In this document: positions 42,931 to 51,765 of the stretch, piece after piece
How the letters are laid out: every line of letters starts with the position of its first letter
How positions within the stretch are numbered: position 1 is the stretch's first letter
Assembly (NCBI GenBank): GCA_017457295.1
Contig: JAFTHS010000004.1
Span: forward strand, 1 to 64,000
Direction of reading: 5' to 3'
DNA: 64,000 nt
Origin: Paludibacteraceae bacterium
GTDB lineage: Bacteria > Bacteroidota > Bacteroidia > Bacteroidales > Paludibacteraceae
Notes under the pieces: generated by a model
The model's input: the letters and a program-made list of their open reading frames with translations, nothing else
What the model was told of the DNA's origin: nothing
The model's database searches: none
Position numbers and translations under genes: made by a program

Positions 42931-42947
42931 ATCATATACCAAAAAAT

Positions 42948-42978
42948 TTGTTCATTTATAAAATTTTTACTACCTTTG
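42948..42978 (+). promoter_or_regulatory. Promoter of mnmA
   Basis: TTG (42948-42950), 20-nt spacer, TACCTTTG (42971-42978). Start near 42984, 20 nt before the ATG at 43004. The divergent -33 elements are 17 nt apart. Confidence 0.82.
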
Positions 42979-43003
42979 CAGCATATTTATTAAACAATGT
43001 ATC

Positions 43004-44092
43004 ATGTCCAAACGTGTTCTCATAGGAATGTCTGGCGGTATAGACTCTACTGTGGCAGCCATCTTGCTTTCAAAGCAAGGGTATGAATTGGTAGGTGCTA
43101 CTTTCCGCACATTCGATTCGATAAAGGATTCTTGTCTCGCCAAAGAAAAAGGATGCTGTTCAGTAGAAAGCATTATGGAAGCAAAACGCATGGCTTCCAC
43201 GCTAGGCTTTGAACATCATATATTAGATTTCCGTGATACATTTCGCGAGCACGTGATAGCTAATTTTGTGGATGAATACTCCCACGGGCGCACGCCTAAT
43301 CCTTGTGTGTTGTGCAATTCACACATCAAGTGGGGCAAACTTATGCAAGCAGCTAAAGAATACGGCTGCGATATGATTGCTACAGGACATTATGCACAGA
43401 TTGCGCAATATCGTGGGCACACTTATCTCAAAAATGCTGTAGACACTCAGAAGGACCAAACCTATTTCCTTTGGATGCTTACCGAAGACAATCTCCGTCA
43501 CACACTTTTTCCATTAGGCGGACTCACAAAATCTGAAGTACGTCAAATTGCTTTGCAACACGGCTTTGAAGCACTTAGTAAAAAAGCCGAAAGTCAAGAA
43601 ATATGCTTTGTACCCAACAACGATTATCGTACTTTTTTAGCAGAACAAGGAGTATCTATATATCAAGGTGAATACATTGATAATCAAGGTAATATTCTTG
43701 GTAAGCATCAGGGATTTTGTCATTATACTATAGGACAACGTAAGGGTTTAGGTATTGCACTCGGGGCACCTAAATTTGTTACCAAAATAGATGCACAAAA
43801 TAATCGTGTTACCCTTGGCGAACGTGACGATTTATATGCCACCGAAGCCACTATTGCTAATGTTCACTTACGTGATAAAGATTGGCTTAATGAGTCTCCA
43901 TCGGTTCAAGCACGTATTCGCTACAAATCCCCAGCAGTAGATGCTATTCTTCCCTGCCCTATACCATTATTATCTAACCACAATCATCCCTATACTATTC
44001 AGTTTTCATCTCCCGTATGGGGAGTTACACCTGGGCAATCGCTCGTAATTTACAAAGACAATTTAGTCGTTGGCGGAGGAATCATTCAGTAA
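43004..44092 (+). CDS. mnmA: tRNA-specific 2-thiouridylase MnmA
   Basis: Installs the 2-thio group on the wobble uridine of tRNA-Lys, -Glu and -Gln. The PP-loop SGGIDS is at 10-15; the catalytic and persulfide cysteines are C104 in NPCVLCN and C201 in ESQEICFV. The C-terminal beta-barrel (GQRKGLGIALGAPKFV onward) is complete. An early Cys cluster (KDSCLAKEKGCC, ~41-52) is an insertion seen in some Bacteroidota members and could bind metal. First gene of the mnmA-AKR-BASS group. Confidence 0.95.
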   Translation: MSKRVLIGMSGGIDSTVAAILLSKQGYELVGATFRTFDSIKDSCLAKEKGCCSVESIMEAKRMASTLGFEHHILDFRDTFREHVIANFVDEYSHGRTPNPCVLCNSHIKWGKLMQAAKEYGCDMIATGHYAQIAQYRGHTYLKNAVDTQKDQTYFLWMLTEDNLRHTLFPLGGLTKSEVRQIALQHGFEALSKKAESQEICFVPNNDYRTFLAEQGVSIYQGEYIDNQGNILGKHQGFCHYTIGQRKGLGIALGAPKFVTKIDAQNNRVTLGERDDLYATEATIANVHLRDKDWLNESPSVQARIRYKSPAVDAILPCPIPLLSNHNHPYTIQFSSPVWGVTPGQSLVIYKDNLVVGGGIIQ

Positions 44093-44123
44093 ATTTTAAC
44101 AACTAATAATTTTAAAAGTGAGT

Positions 44124-45071
44124 ATGGAATATCGTTTTTCAGGCAGAAGTGGCCTACAACTCCCACTTATTTCTTTAGGACTTTGGCATAACTTCGGTAG
44201 TGAAGATCCTTTTGATGTTGCACGTGCAATGCTTTTACATGCATGGGATAAAGGTGTCACACATTTTGATATTGCCAACAACTACGGACCTGCACCAGGT
44301 ACCGCAGAAATCACATTCGGGCGAGTGCTTCGCGAAGACCTTGCAGCCCACCGCGATGAAATGATCATATCCTCAAAGGCAGGATACTGGATGTGGGATG
44401 GTCCTTACGGCAATGGTGGATCACGTAAGTATCTTATATCTTCTTGCGATCAAAGTTTGCGTCGAACAGGATTAGAATACTTCGACATATTCTATTCGCA
44501 CCGCTACGACCCAAACACACCTATAGAAGAAACCATGCAAGCGTTGGTGGATATCGTACGCTCAGGCAAAGCCTTATACGTTGGTATTAGTAATTATCCT
44601 GCTGATAAACAAAAAGAATGCTACGATTATCTTCGTGCCGCTCACGTGCCATGCGTTATCAGTCAATACAAAGCTAGTATTATTGCTCCAGAAACATTGC
44701 AAGCCAACCTTCCTGTAGCCACCGAAAATGGATCTGGATTCATTTGTTTCTCACCTTTGGCACAAGGCTTGCTAACCAATCGTTATCTCCACGGTATACC
44801 TGCTGGCAGTCGTGCGAGCAAGAACGTTTTTCTTCACCCAGAACAAATTACTGATGAAGCCATCGCTCGCGCACAACGTTTAGGTGCTATTGCAGCTCAA
44901 CGCGGACAATCATTAGCACAAATGGCAATATCGTGGTTGTTAGCACAAGATGTCACAAGTGTGATTGTAGGTGCTAGTAGTGTTGTTCAACTTGAAGACA
45001 ATTTACAAGCGATTAATAATATCAGTTTCTCTCCTGACGAGTTGCAAGCTATCAGTAATAGCGTAAAATGA
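44124..45071 (+). CDS. Aldo/keto reductase (YghZ/Kv-beta-like)
   Basis: NADPH-dependent (beta/alpha)8 oxidoreductase, 315 aa from this start. The tetrad is visible: Asp and Tyr in FDIANNYGPAPG, Lys in ISSKAGYWMW and His in YSHRYD. The WMWDGPYGNGGSRK insertion matches the YghZ/L-glyceraldehyde-3-phosphate reductase group, which detoxifies aldehydes such as methylglyoxal. I start at the ATG at 44124; a GTG two codons earlier is possible. Its stop overlaps the next start by 4 nt. Confidence 0.92.
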   Translation: MEYRFSGRSGLQLPLISLGLWHNFGSEDPFDVARAMLLHAWDKGVTHFDIANNYGPAPGTAEITFGRVLREDLAAHRDEMIISSKAGYWMWDGPYGNGGSRKYLISSCDQSLRRTGLEYFDIFYSHRYDPNTPIEETMQALVDIVRSGKALYVGISNYPADKQKECYDYLRAAHVPCVISQYKASIIAPETLQANLPVATENGSGFICFSPLAQGLLTNRYLHGIPAGSRASKNVFLHPEQITDEAIARAQRLGAIAAQRGQSLAQMAISWLLAQDVTSVIVGASSVVQLEDNLQAINNISFSPDELQAISNSVK

Positions 45072-46105
45072 AATTTCGACATTTCTTAGATCGTTACGCA
45101 CTTATCATCGCCATGCTCATTGGCGCTTTAGGATATCAGTGGTTTCGGCATCTTGACGGACTGATGCCACTACTGATATTCCTCATGCTATTCTTTACAT
45201 TTTGCAAAATCAATCCTTTGGACCTGCGTTTGCGCACATGGCATTGGGTTGTGTTGGGCATTCAGTTGGTGCTTACTGCCGTAGTATACTATGGCTTACT
45301 TTTTGGTCTTCAACACATTGCTCATTCATTCCTACTTACACCTACTGATATTGCTATTATTGCACAGGGATTAATGGTATGTATCATTATGCCAACTGCC
45401 ACTGCAGCTCCTATTATTGCGGGAAAACTAGGGGGAAGTATTCAAAATCTCACTACTTTTAGTCTGCTTAGCAATATCGCTACCGCTTTCATTGTACCTG
45501 CATTCTTTCCTATTGTCAACCCTTCTGCTGAAATGACGTTTTTACCAGCAATGTGGCAAATACTATGCAAAGTAGGGCCATTGTTACTTGCTCCTTTCTT
45601 TGCAGCATGGCTTTTACGGTTGAGTTATGAAGGTTATTTTCGCCGCAAAGGTACTCCACGTATCTTTGCGCTCAATGCTACTTGGGCATCCATGCCCTTT
45701 TACCTTTGGATAGTATTGTTGATTGTGTTGATTGGAAAAATCACCTTTACGCTAATCACCCAAGATTATTCTGGCTGGACTATTGTTATTTTGTGCATAG
45801 GCTCTTTGTGCACATGCTTGATACAGTATAGTTTAGGCAGATGGATTGGCTATCGCTTTCCTGCTTCTAGTCATGGCAGTGACTATCAAGACATACTAAT
45901 CAATCCTGCGGCAGCTCATTATTCCATTCATCAAAAGAGCCGTATCACAGCTGGCCAAGCTTTTGGACAAAAGAATACAGCATTAGGGGTTTGGATGGCA
46001 CAAATGTACCTCAATCCTCTATCATCTATTGGCCCTGCGGCATATATTATTTGGCAAAATCTTCTTAACTCCTACCAACTTTGGCGAGCTGGCAAATCTG
46101 TTTAA
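45068..46105 (+). CDS. BASS-family (SBF-like) membrane transporter
   Basis: 345-aa integral membrane protein with about ten hydrophobic segments. The crossover motifs characteristic of the bile acid:sodium symporter fold are present: CIIMPTATAAPIIAGKLGGS in the first half and GQKNTALGVWMAQ in the second. Substrate unknown; family members carry organic anions with Na+. Translationally coupled to the aldo/keto reductase gene. Confidence 0.85.
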   Translation: MKFRHFLDRYALIIAMLIGALGYQWFRHLDGLMPLLIFLMLFFTFCKINPLDLRLRTWHWVVLGIQLVLTAVVYYGLLFGLQHIAHSFLLTPTDIAIIAQGLMVCIIMPTATAAPIIAGKLGGSIQNLTTFSLLSNIATAFIVPAFFPIVNPSAEMTFLPAMWQILCKVGPLLLAPFFAAWLLRLSYEGYFRRKGTPRIFALNATWASMPFYLWIVLLIVLIGKITFTLITQDYSGWTIVILCIGSLCTCLIQYSLGRWIGYRFPASSHGSDYQDILINPAAAHYSIHQKSRITAGQAFGQKNTALGVWMAQMYLNPLSSIGPAAYIIWQNLLNSYQLWRAGKSV

Positions 46106-46131
46106 TCAATTAGAGGAATAGCCGTCATCAT

Positions 46132-47988
46132 TCATTCGGTAAAATATATTCGTTGCACACGTCTCGATACCGATGTCAGTATTTCATACGTAATAGTTCC
46201 CAATTTGTTTGCTAATTCTTCTATCGGCAGTTCATCTCCAAACACGGTTACATAATCCCCCACCTGAGCATCTGTATGGGTAACGTCCACCATTGCTTGG
46301 TCCATGCACACATTTCCCACCACAGGACAACGCTTCCCACGCACTATCACTTCACCCCCATAATTTGAAAATCGTCGATCAAATCCATCGGCATAACCTA
46401 TTGGTATTACTGCTATCTGCCTCGATTCGTTCAGTTTGGTATGTCTTCCATAGCCTATCGTATCACCTGCCTCTACGGTTTTTATGCTCAATATTGTGGT
46501 CTTTAACGTACATACGTTTTTCAGTGTGCTTCCCACAAAAGAGCATCCATACATACCTATACCCAATCTACACATATCATGATGATATGCAGCAAATCGC
46601 TCGATACCAGCCGTGTTACATATATGTCTCAATATAGGATAATTTAATCCATTTCTTAGTATCTCTGCACAATCATTGAAATAGGATGCTTGTTCTGCTG
46701 TGAAAGTATCCCATTGGGGCTCATCGCTGCCTGCAAAATGCGAAAATACACTATTTACCTTCACCGCCGTCTGCTTTTTCAATTTTTCAATCAACATTGG
46801 CATCTCTTCTTTATAAAATCCTAAGCGATGCATTCCCGAATCTATTTTTATGTGCACTGGATAGTTTTCTAACCCTTTTGTTTCCACAGCATGAATAATC
46901 TGCTCTAGCACTTGCATCGAATAAATATTTGGCTCAAGATTGTTTTCTATTATCATATCCAATGCTACCACCTCAGGGTCCATAATTATAATAGGCAGTG
47001 TTATTCCTTCACGGCGCAACTCTACTCCTTCATCTGCTACTGCTACAGCCAAATAATCCACCATATTCGATTCTTGCAACGCTCTGCTTACTTCTATACT
47101 ACCCGCACCATATGCAAAAGCCTTTACCATACACGTTAATTTAGTATCTTGTCGCATCAAGGAACGAAAATAACGTACATTATCTACTAAAGCGCTCAGG
47201 TTCACTTGGAGTACAGTTTCATGCGTCTGCTGCATAATGCGTGTAGTTATTGTTTCTTCATCATACCCTAATGCGCGCATTACACCTGCACAAGTGCGGG
47301 CATTTTGATGATATTTGTCTTCCACTACCACCGAACATTGCTCAAACAATCGCATTTTCTCAGCTCTCTTTGCCTCCATTGATGGAAAGTTCTCACCATG
47401 CTCTGCACCGATATAGGTCACTACTCCTATCGTTGGTTGTATGATACGCTGTAGGCGTTCCATTTCCCCCATTTCAGATATTCCTGCCTCGAATATGGCT
47501 AGTTCGGTATGTTCGTTCATCTGCCATACAGATAAGGGTACACCAATCTGCGAATTATACGATTTTGGCGAACGCGTAATGCAATAATCTTGTTTCAACA
47601 GTTCATATAACCATTCTTTCACTACGGTTTTTCCGTTTGAACCTGTTATAGCTATCACAGGACAATCATATAGTGAACGCTTGTATGCCGCCAAATCTTG
47701 CAAAGCCCTTAGTGTATCTTCTACTACTATGAAAGTGGCATCAACATATTGATTTACATCTATTACCTGCTTATGGACTACAAAGACCCTTACCCCTTTG
47801 TTGTATAAGTCGCTCACATAGTTTACTCCATCATCTTTCGTTGTACGCAAAGCAAAAAACATCGTATTTTCTACTTCTCTCCCTAATTTGCGACTGTCTA
47901 CTAATAGATGTGTAATGTCTCTATCGCCACATTGAGCTCCCACCACATTTATCGCACCTACTGCCACTATTATCTGATCTACAATCAT
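46132..47988 (-). CDS. Alanine racemase fused to a shortened, probably non-functional MurF domain
   Basis: Bacteroidota encode a ~820-aa fusion of UDP-MurNAc-tripeptide:D-Ala-D-Ala ligase (MurF) and alanine racemase; this one has 618 aa. Residues 1-~252 hold the MurF N-domain and P-loop (TGSNGKT, 115-121), but the middle of the ATPase domain collapses after VVVEDKY (~225). The MurF C-terminal domain is absent: the residue run GYDEETITTRI is followed at once by HETVLQVNLSALVDN, where Alr begins (~257). The Alr half is complete, with PLP lysine K289 in VKAFAYGAG, IGYGRHTKL and GNVCMDQAM. The frame is intact, so Alr is probably active while MurF ligase activity is doubtful. Confidence 0.88.
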   Translation of the reverse strand: MIVDQIIVAVGAINVVGAQCGDRDITHLLVDSRKLGREVENTMFFALRTTKDDGVNYVSDLYNKGVRVFVVHKQVIDVNQYVDATFIVVEDTLRALQDLAAYKRSLYDCPVIAITGSNGKTVVKEWLYELLKQDYCITRSPKSYNSQIGVPLSVWQMNEHTELAIFEAGISEMGEMERLQRIIQPTIGVVTYIGAEHGENFPSMEAKRAEKMRLFEQCSVVVEDKYHQNARTCAGVMRALGYDEETITTRIMQQTHETVLQVNLSALVDNVRYFRSLMRQDTKLTCMVKAFAYGAGSIEVSRALQESNMVDYLAVAVADEGVELRREGITLPIIIMDPEVVALDMIIENNLEPNIYSMQVLEQIIHAVETKGLENYPVHIKIDSGMHRLGFYKEEMPMLIEKLKKQTAVKVNSVFSHFAGSDEPQWDTFTAEQASYFNDCAEILRNGLNYPILRHICNTAGIERFAAYHHDMCRLGIGMYGCSFVGSTLKNVCTLKTTILSIKTVEAGDTIGYGRHTKLNESRQIAVIPIGYADGFDRRFSNYGGEVIVRGKRCPVVGNVCMDQAMVDVTHTDAQVGDYVTVFGDELPIEELANKLGTITYEILTSVSRRVQRIYFTE

Positions 47989-48006
47989 ACTTTACTTATT
48001 TTCGTG

Positions 48007-48037
48007 CAAAATTACTCAAATTTATCCATATATCCAA
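48007..48037 (-). promoter_or_regulatory. Promoter of the MurF-Alr gene
   Basis: Minus strand: TTG (48037-48035), 20-nt spacer, TAATTTTG (48014-48007), just before the ATG at 47988. Confidence 0.78.
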
Positions 48038-48129
48038 ATCCCTATCTCTATTTAGCAAGAAAAATAAATCATAAAACGTGCCAATTAGACAAATATGTCT
48101 ACTATTGTTGCAAAAAAAATTATTTTCGC

Positions 48130-48160
48130 TTGTATAAATACATTTTTTTTTGTACCTTTG
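48130..48160 (+). promoter_or_regulatory. Promoter of the 48191-61325 gene run
   Basis: TTG (48130-48132), 20-nt spacer, TACCTTTG (48153-48160). Start near 48166 rules out the upstream ATG at 48095 and supports 48191 or 48212 as the start of the regulator. Confidence 0.82.
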
Positions 48161-48190
48161 CAGGTCCATTATGCAATATTGTGTTTAATT

Positions 48191-49105
48191 ATGTACAAAC
48201 CGTCAGATAAGATGAGTGAGTTGATGGGTGCTTCGGATAAACGAAGTAGTCAGGAGCCACAAGTATTACAACTCATCAACCGTTTTGGTTTGCCTTTAGG
48301 TATAGGCGAAAAGAGTATTGAAACTATCTGCAATGAAAATGATGTAGATTGTGCTACTTTATTAGCTGTTATCAATTACGCACTCACAGGGCAAGTAGAA
48401 AACAACATTAAGATTCATGTTCCAACCCTACGCAAGTATCTGGAGAATGCTCATACATATTTCATGGGCTTTCAGTTGCCACGTATTCGACAAACGCTCC
48501 TCGAAGCCATTAATTTAGCAGATTCTAATACCAAAATTCCTTTGCTAATCATTCAGTTTTTTGATGAATATGTCAGCGAGATACGTACTCACATTCAGCA
48601 TGAGAACGAGTGCTGCTTCGAGCAGCATCCTACTGATGACAAGCATATTGCTCAAAAAGCACACGAACTCAAAAAGCTTATTGTAAAATACTATCCTAAC
48701 AACCTGAATAGTAATTCACTACAAGCTAATGAACAGACTCGGCTCCTATATGCAGCCTTGCACGAACTTTATAATTTTGAGAAAGAACTCGCCTTGCATT
48801 GCGATATCGAGGACAACATTATGTTACCTGCAATAGTTTCACGAACAAATGATGATACAGACATTGATTCTCTTCCTAACGAGCTATCAGAAGAACTCTC
48901 ATCTCGTGAAATTGAGGTGCTTACTCATATTGTGAAAGGGCTTAGCAACAAAGAGATTGCTGATGTGCTTTGCTTATCAACTCACACAGTTATTTCTCAC
49001 CGCAAGAATATCATCAAAAAGCTCAATATCCATTCCACAGCAGGACTTACTATTTATGCCATTGTACATGGTATAATTCCTCTTAGTGAAGACAATTTAA
49101 TTTAG
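48191..49105 (+). CDS. Hemerythrin-domain LuxR-type transcriptional regulator
   Basis: 304-aa regulator (start chosen from the promoter; 48212 also possible). An N-terminal ScdA/DUF542-like region (INRFGLPLGIGEKSIETIC) is followed by a hemerythrin-like four-helix bundle with spaced His/Glu residues (LENAHTYF, THIQHENECC, LHELYNFEKELALHCDIEDNIMLP). A C-terminal LuxR/GerE helix-turn-helix follows (SSREIEVLTHIVKGLSNKEI, STHTVISHRKNIIKKLN). The domain order suggests a di-iron sensor of oxygen, NO or iron controlling transcription. There is no receiver domain. First gene of a long collinear run. Confidence 0.85.
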   Translation: MYKPSDKMSELMGASDKRSSQEPQVLQLINRFGLPLGIGEKSIETICNENDVDCATLLAVINYALTGQVENNIKIHVPTLRKYLENAHTYFMGFQLPRIRQTLLEAINLADSNTKIPLLIIQFFDEYVSEIRTHIQHENECCFEQHPTDDKHIAQKAHELKKLIVKYYPNNLNSNSLQANEQTRLLYAALHELYNFEKELALHCDIEDNIMLPAIVSRTNDDTDIDSLPNELSEELSSREIEVLTHIVKGLSNKEIADVLCLSTHTVISHRKNIIKKLNIHSTAGLTIYAIVHGIIPLSEDNLI

Positions 49106-49106
49106 C

Positions 49107-50000
49107 ATGCTACGTCGCGTAATGCAATATATCAAAAACCAGCATCTCCTCGCTCGCGGGGAGCGTGTTCTCGTGTGCGTAAGCGGAGGAGCGGATAGCA
49201 TAGCATTGTTGGATGTCATGCTGCGTGGTGGATTTGATTGTGTAGTGGCTCATTGCAATTTTCATCTGCGCGACAAAGAAAGTGACCGAGATGAACTTTT
49301 TGTTCGTAATCATCCACTTATATCAGAAAATCAACGTGTTATCCCTCTACTTGTAGAGCATTTCGATACAGTGGGTTATGCTCAAGCCAACCATTGCAGT
49401 ATAGAAGTAGCAGCACGCCAATTACGCTATCAATGGTTTGACCAAGTAGCTAGAGAATACAGTTGCCAAGCTATTGCTGTAGCACATCATCAGAATGACC
49501 AAGCAGAGACTGTTATTCTTAATCTTAAGCGTGGTACAGGTCTGCGAGGATTATGTGGTATGCGTGCCAAGAGTAGCAATCCGATAGTAAATAGTACTGT
49601 ACCAATCATTCGCCCTTTGCTCTGCACCACCCATCAATACATTTGCCATTATCTGCGCGATATCCGTCATCTCCAGTGGGTAGAAGATTCTACCAATACC
49701 GATACTACTTTCACACGCAATTCCATACGCCAAGAGATACAACATTATACCCAATCCGAGATAGAGCATATCGCTACCACGGCAGAGCATCTACAAGGCT
49801 ATCTTGATTGGATTGAAAAACGCGATTCAGAAGCTGCTCAACAAGTACAATTATACGAACAGCTGCGCGAATACCACTTTCCAGAGCCAGAAAAGATATA
49901 TCGCGCTCTCAAAAGCAACGTTGGAGGAAAAACGTTTATCTCTCCAACTCACAAAGTAACCATCAAAAAAGGTAAATTATGCATCACTTCGGAATCATAG
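49107..50000 (+). CDS. tilS: tRNA(Ile)-lysidine synthase, short form
   Basis: Converts C34 of tRNA-Ile(CAU) to lysidine using ATP. The PP-loop VCVSGGADSIALLD is near the N-terminus, with HCNFHLRDKESDRDE, AVAHHQNDQAET and GLRGLCGM completing the N-terminal domain. Length is 297 aa; many Bacteroidota TilS proteins are ~430 aa and carry an extra C-terminal domain that is missing here, the protein ending soon after GGKTFISPTHKVTI. It overlaps aroE by 22 nt. Confidence 0.9.
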   Translation: MLRRVMQYIKNQHLLARGERVLVCVSGGADSIALLDVMLRGGFDCVVAHCNFHLRDKESDRDELFVRNHPLISENQRVIPLLVEHFDTVGYAQANHCSIEVAARQLRYQWFDQVAREYSCQAIAVAHHQNDQAETVILNLKRGTGLRGLCGMRAKSSNPIVNSTVPIIRPLLCTTHQYICHYLRDIRHLQWVEDSTNTDTTFTRNSIRQEIQHYTQSEIEHIATTAEHLQGYLDWIEKRDSEAAQQVQLYEQLREYHFPEPEKIYRALKSNVGGKTFISPTHKVTIKKGKLCITSES

Positions 50001-50704
50001 GTTGGCCTCTCGAGCACTCGTTTTCTGCTAAGTACTTTGCAGAGAAATTCCTTCAGGATAATGTTGATGCTGATTATCAACTATGTCCTGTGCAGAATCG
50101 CGAGCAAATCTCAGTAGCTATGCAGCATTTTGATGGTTTCAATGTTACCTATCCTTACAAACAAACCATTATTTCTCATCTCTCTGCCTTGGATGATATT
50201 GCTCAGCAAATTGGAGCAGTAAATGTAGTATGTCAAGGTATTGGTTATAATACCGACTGGTTAGGTTTTTCTCAATCATTATCTCCATTGCTCACTCCAA
50301 GCGACCGCCATGCTCTTATCTTAGGCTCAGGAGGCGTAAGTAAAGCGGTTCAATTTGCCCTCAATCGTATGGGCATCCTATTCACTGTGGTCAGTCGTAC
50401 TCCTTCTACTGATTGTATCACATACCAGCATATTGATGAAGCATTGCTTCGCCAGTATCAGATAATCATCAATTGTACTCCACTTGGTATGTATCCCTAC
50501 ATAGATACATATCCAGATATACCTTACCATGCACTCAGTGCATCTCATATCCTATTTGATTGTGTTTACAATCCTACTCAAACGCTTTTTTTGCAGTATG
50601 GTCAGCAAGTAGGAGCACGTATCAAGAATGGTCTTGACATGCTGTACATACAAGCAGATCTAGCATGGGAGATTTGGAGTCGTCAACTAAATATAAATCT
50701 ATAA
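49979..50704 (+). CDS. aroE: Shikimate dehydrogenase
   Basis: NADP-dependent reduction of 3-dehydroshikimate. Visible are the N-terminal IIGWPLEHSFSAKYF (shikimate-binding Ser pair), NVTYPYKQTI with the catalytic Lys, GAVNVV, the Rossmann GSGGVSKAV, and the NCTPLGMYP motif near the C-terminus. 241 aa is slightly short but complete. The start lies inside the end of tilS. Confidence 0.93.
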   Translation: MHHFGIIGWPLEHSFSAKYFAEKFLQDNVDADYQLCPVQNREQISVAMQHFDGFNVTYPYKQTIISHLSALDDIAQQIGAVNVVCQGIGYNTDWLGFSQSLSPLLTPSDRHALILGSGGVSKAVQFALNRMGILFTVVSRTPSTDCITYQHIDEALLRQYQIIINCTPLGMYPYIDTYPDIPYHALSASHILFDCVYNPTQTLFLQYGQQVGARIKNGLDMLYIQADLAWEIWSRQLNINL

Positions 50705-50718
50705 ATCACATTATAATA

Positions 50719-51765
50719 ATGAAACAAAAACTTTTTTCCTTAATTCTCCTATCCATCTTCTATGTAACTGCCAATGCAGAATTTCCAGTTTTGCTAGAAG
50801 ATGAATTAGCACTTGTATATTATATGCCTAAAACGCAAGTTGCATTTACTATTCAGTATGACCAAGTGCAGGTTCAACCAGGTCCTTTTTATCAGTATGC
50901 TCAACGCTATCTTGGTACCGAAGATGTCATTCTTGAATCTCAAACTTATTATGAGATCACAAGTATTCATGCTAAGATTCATACTGTAGCTGATTACAAT
51001 CGTGCTTATAAGGTACATGCTCAACGGGATGCTGAAATGCAATTGCTTACCCTTACTCAAGAAGGGTTGCTCTACGGTTACAATGTAGAAGCTATTGATT
51101 ACGTTCCTACCATTATTGCGCAGTCATGCACCCCAAAACCTATGCCATCCAAGCTTATGCCTTTGATGGAAGAGCAATTGATTGCAAGTTCTATTGCAAA
51201 AATGGCAGAAGGTGCTGCAAAGCAAATCTACCATATTCGTGAAATGCGTCTTAGTATCTTGGCAGGTGACGTAGAGCACACTCCTGCTGATGGCCAAGCT
51301 ATGCAATTAGTATTGGATGAACTTGATCAGCGCGAACAGGAGTTAGCCGAACTTTTTATCGGCCGTAAGCAAGTTACTCACCTCTCCCATACTATCTATT
51401 TTACCCCTGACCAACAAGAATCTTCTCTCTTGACCCGTTTTTCGCGTTTCGCAGGTGTGGTAGATGCCAATGATTTGAGTGGTGAACCTATCTATCTCCA
51501 CCTTACTGCCCATCGTCATACATTACGTTCGGCTCAAATGGAATACGATAAAAAAGCACTTCAACCATCACAAATTTACTACAATCTTCCAGGCCATGCA
51601 GATATCACCATTACTTACAAGGGACAAAATTTGCTTCAAGCATCTTATCCTATAGCGCAATATGGTGTAGCTATTCCGTTGGCAAAAGATTTATTCGTAT
51701 CCAAAAGCAAACCTATCATATACTTCAATACCAACACAGGTAATATATCTTCTATACAGAAATGA
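50719..51765 (+). CDS. DUF4831 family exported protein
   Basis: Bacteroidota-specific family of unknown function, 348 aa from the chosen start. The frame opens at 50665 inside aroE, but a clear signal peptide begins at the ATG at 50719 (MKQKLFSLILLSIFYVTANA), so I start there. Family landmarks include LVYYMPKTQVAF and PGPFYQYAQRYLG. The last 4 nt overlap the next gene, the PorD-like protein, suggesting a linked role in the envelope. Confidence 0.85.
   Translation: MKQKLFSLILLSIFYVTANAEFPVLLEDELALVYYMPKTQVAFTIQYDQVQVQPGPFYQYAQRYLGTEDVILESQTYYEITSIHAKIHTVADYNRAYKVHAQRDAEMQLLTLTQEGLLYGYNVEAIDYVPTIIAQSCTPKPMPSKLMPLMEEQLIASSIAKMAEGAAKQIYHIREMRLSILAGDVEHTPADGQAMQLVLDELDQREQELAELFIGRKQVTHLSHTIYFTPDQQESSLLTRFSRFAGVVDANDLSGEPIYLHLTAHRHTLRSAQMEYDKKALQPSQIYYNLPGHADITITYKGQNLLQASYPIAQYGVAIPLAKDLFVSKSKPIIYFNTNTGNISSIQK

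Noticed and set aside
48095..48190. N-terminal hydrophobic extension of the LuxR-type regulator
   Set aside because: The consensus promoter lies inside this segment, so it is not transcribed as part of the message; the apparent membrane segment is an artefact of an upstream ATG.
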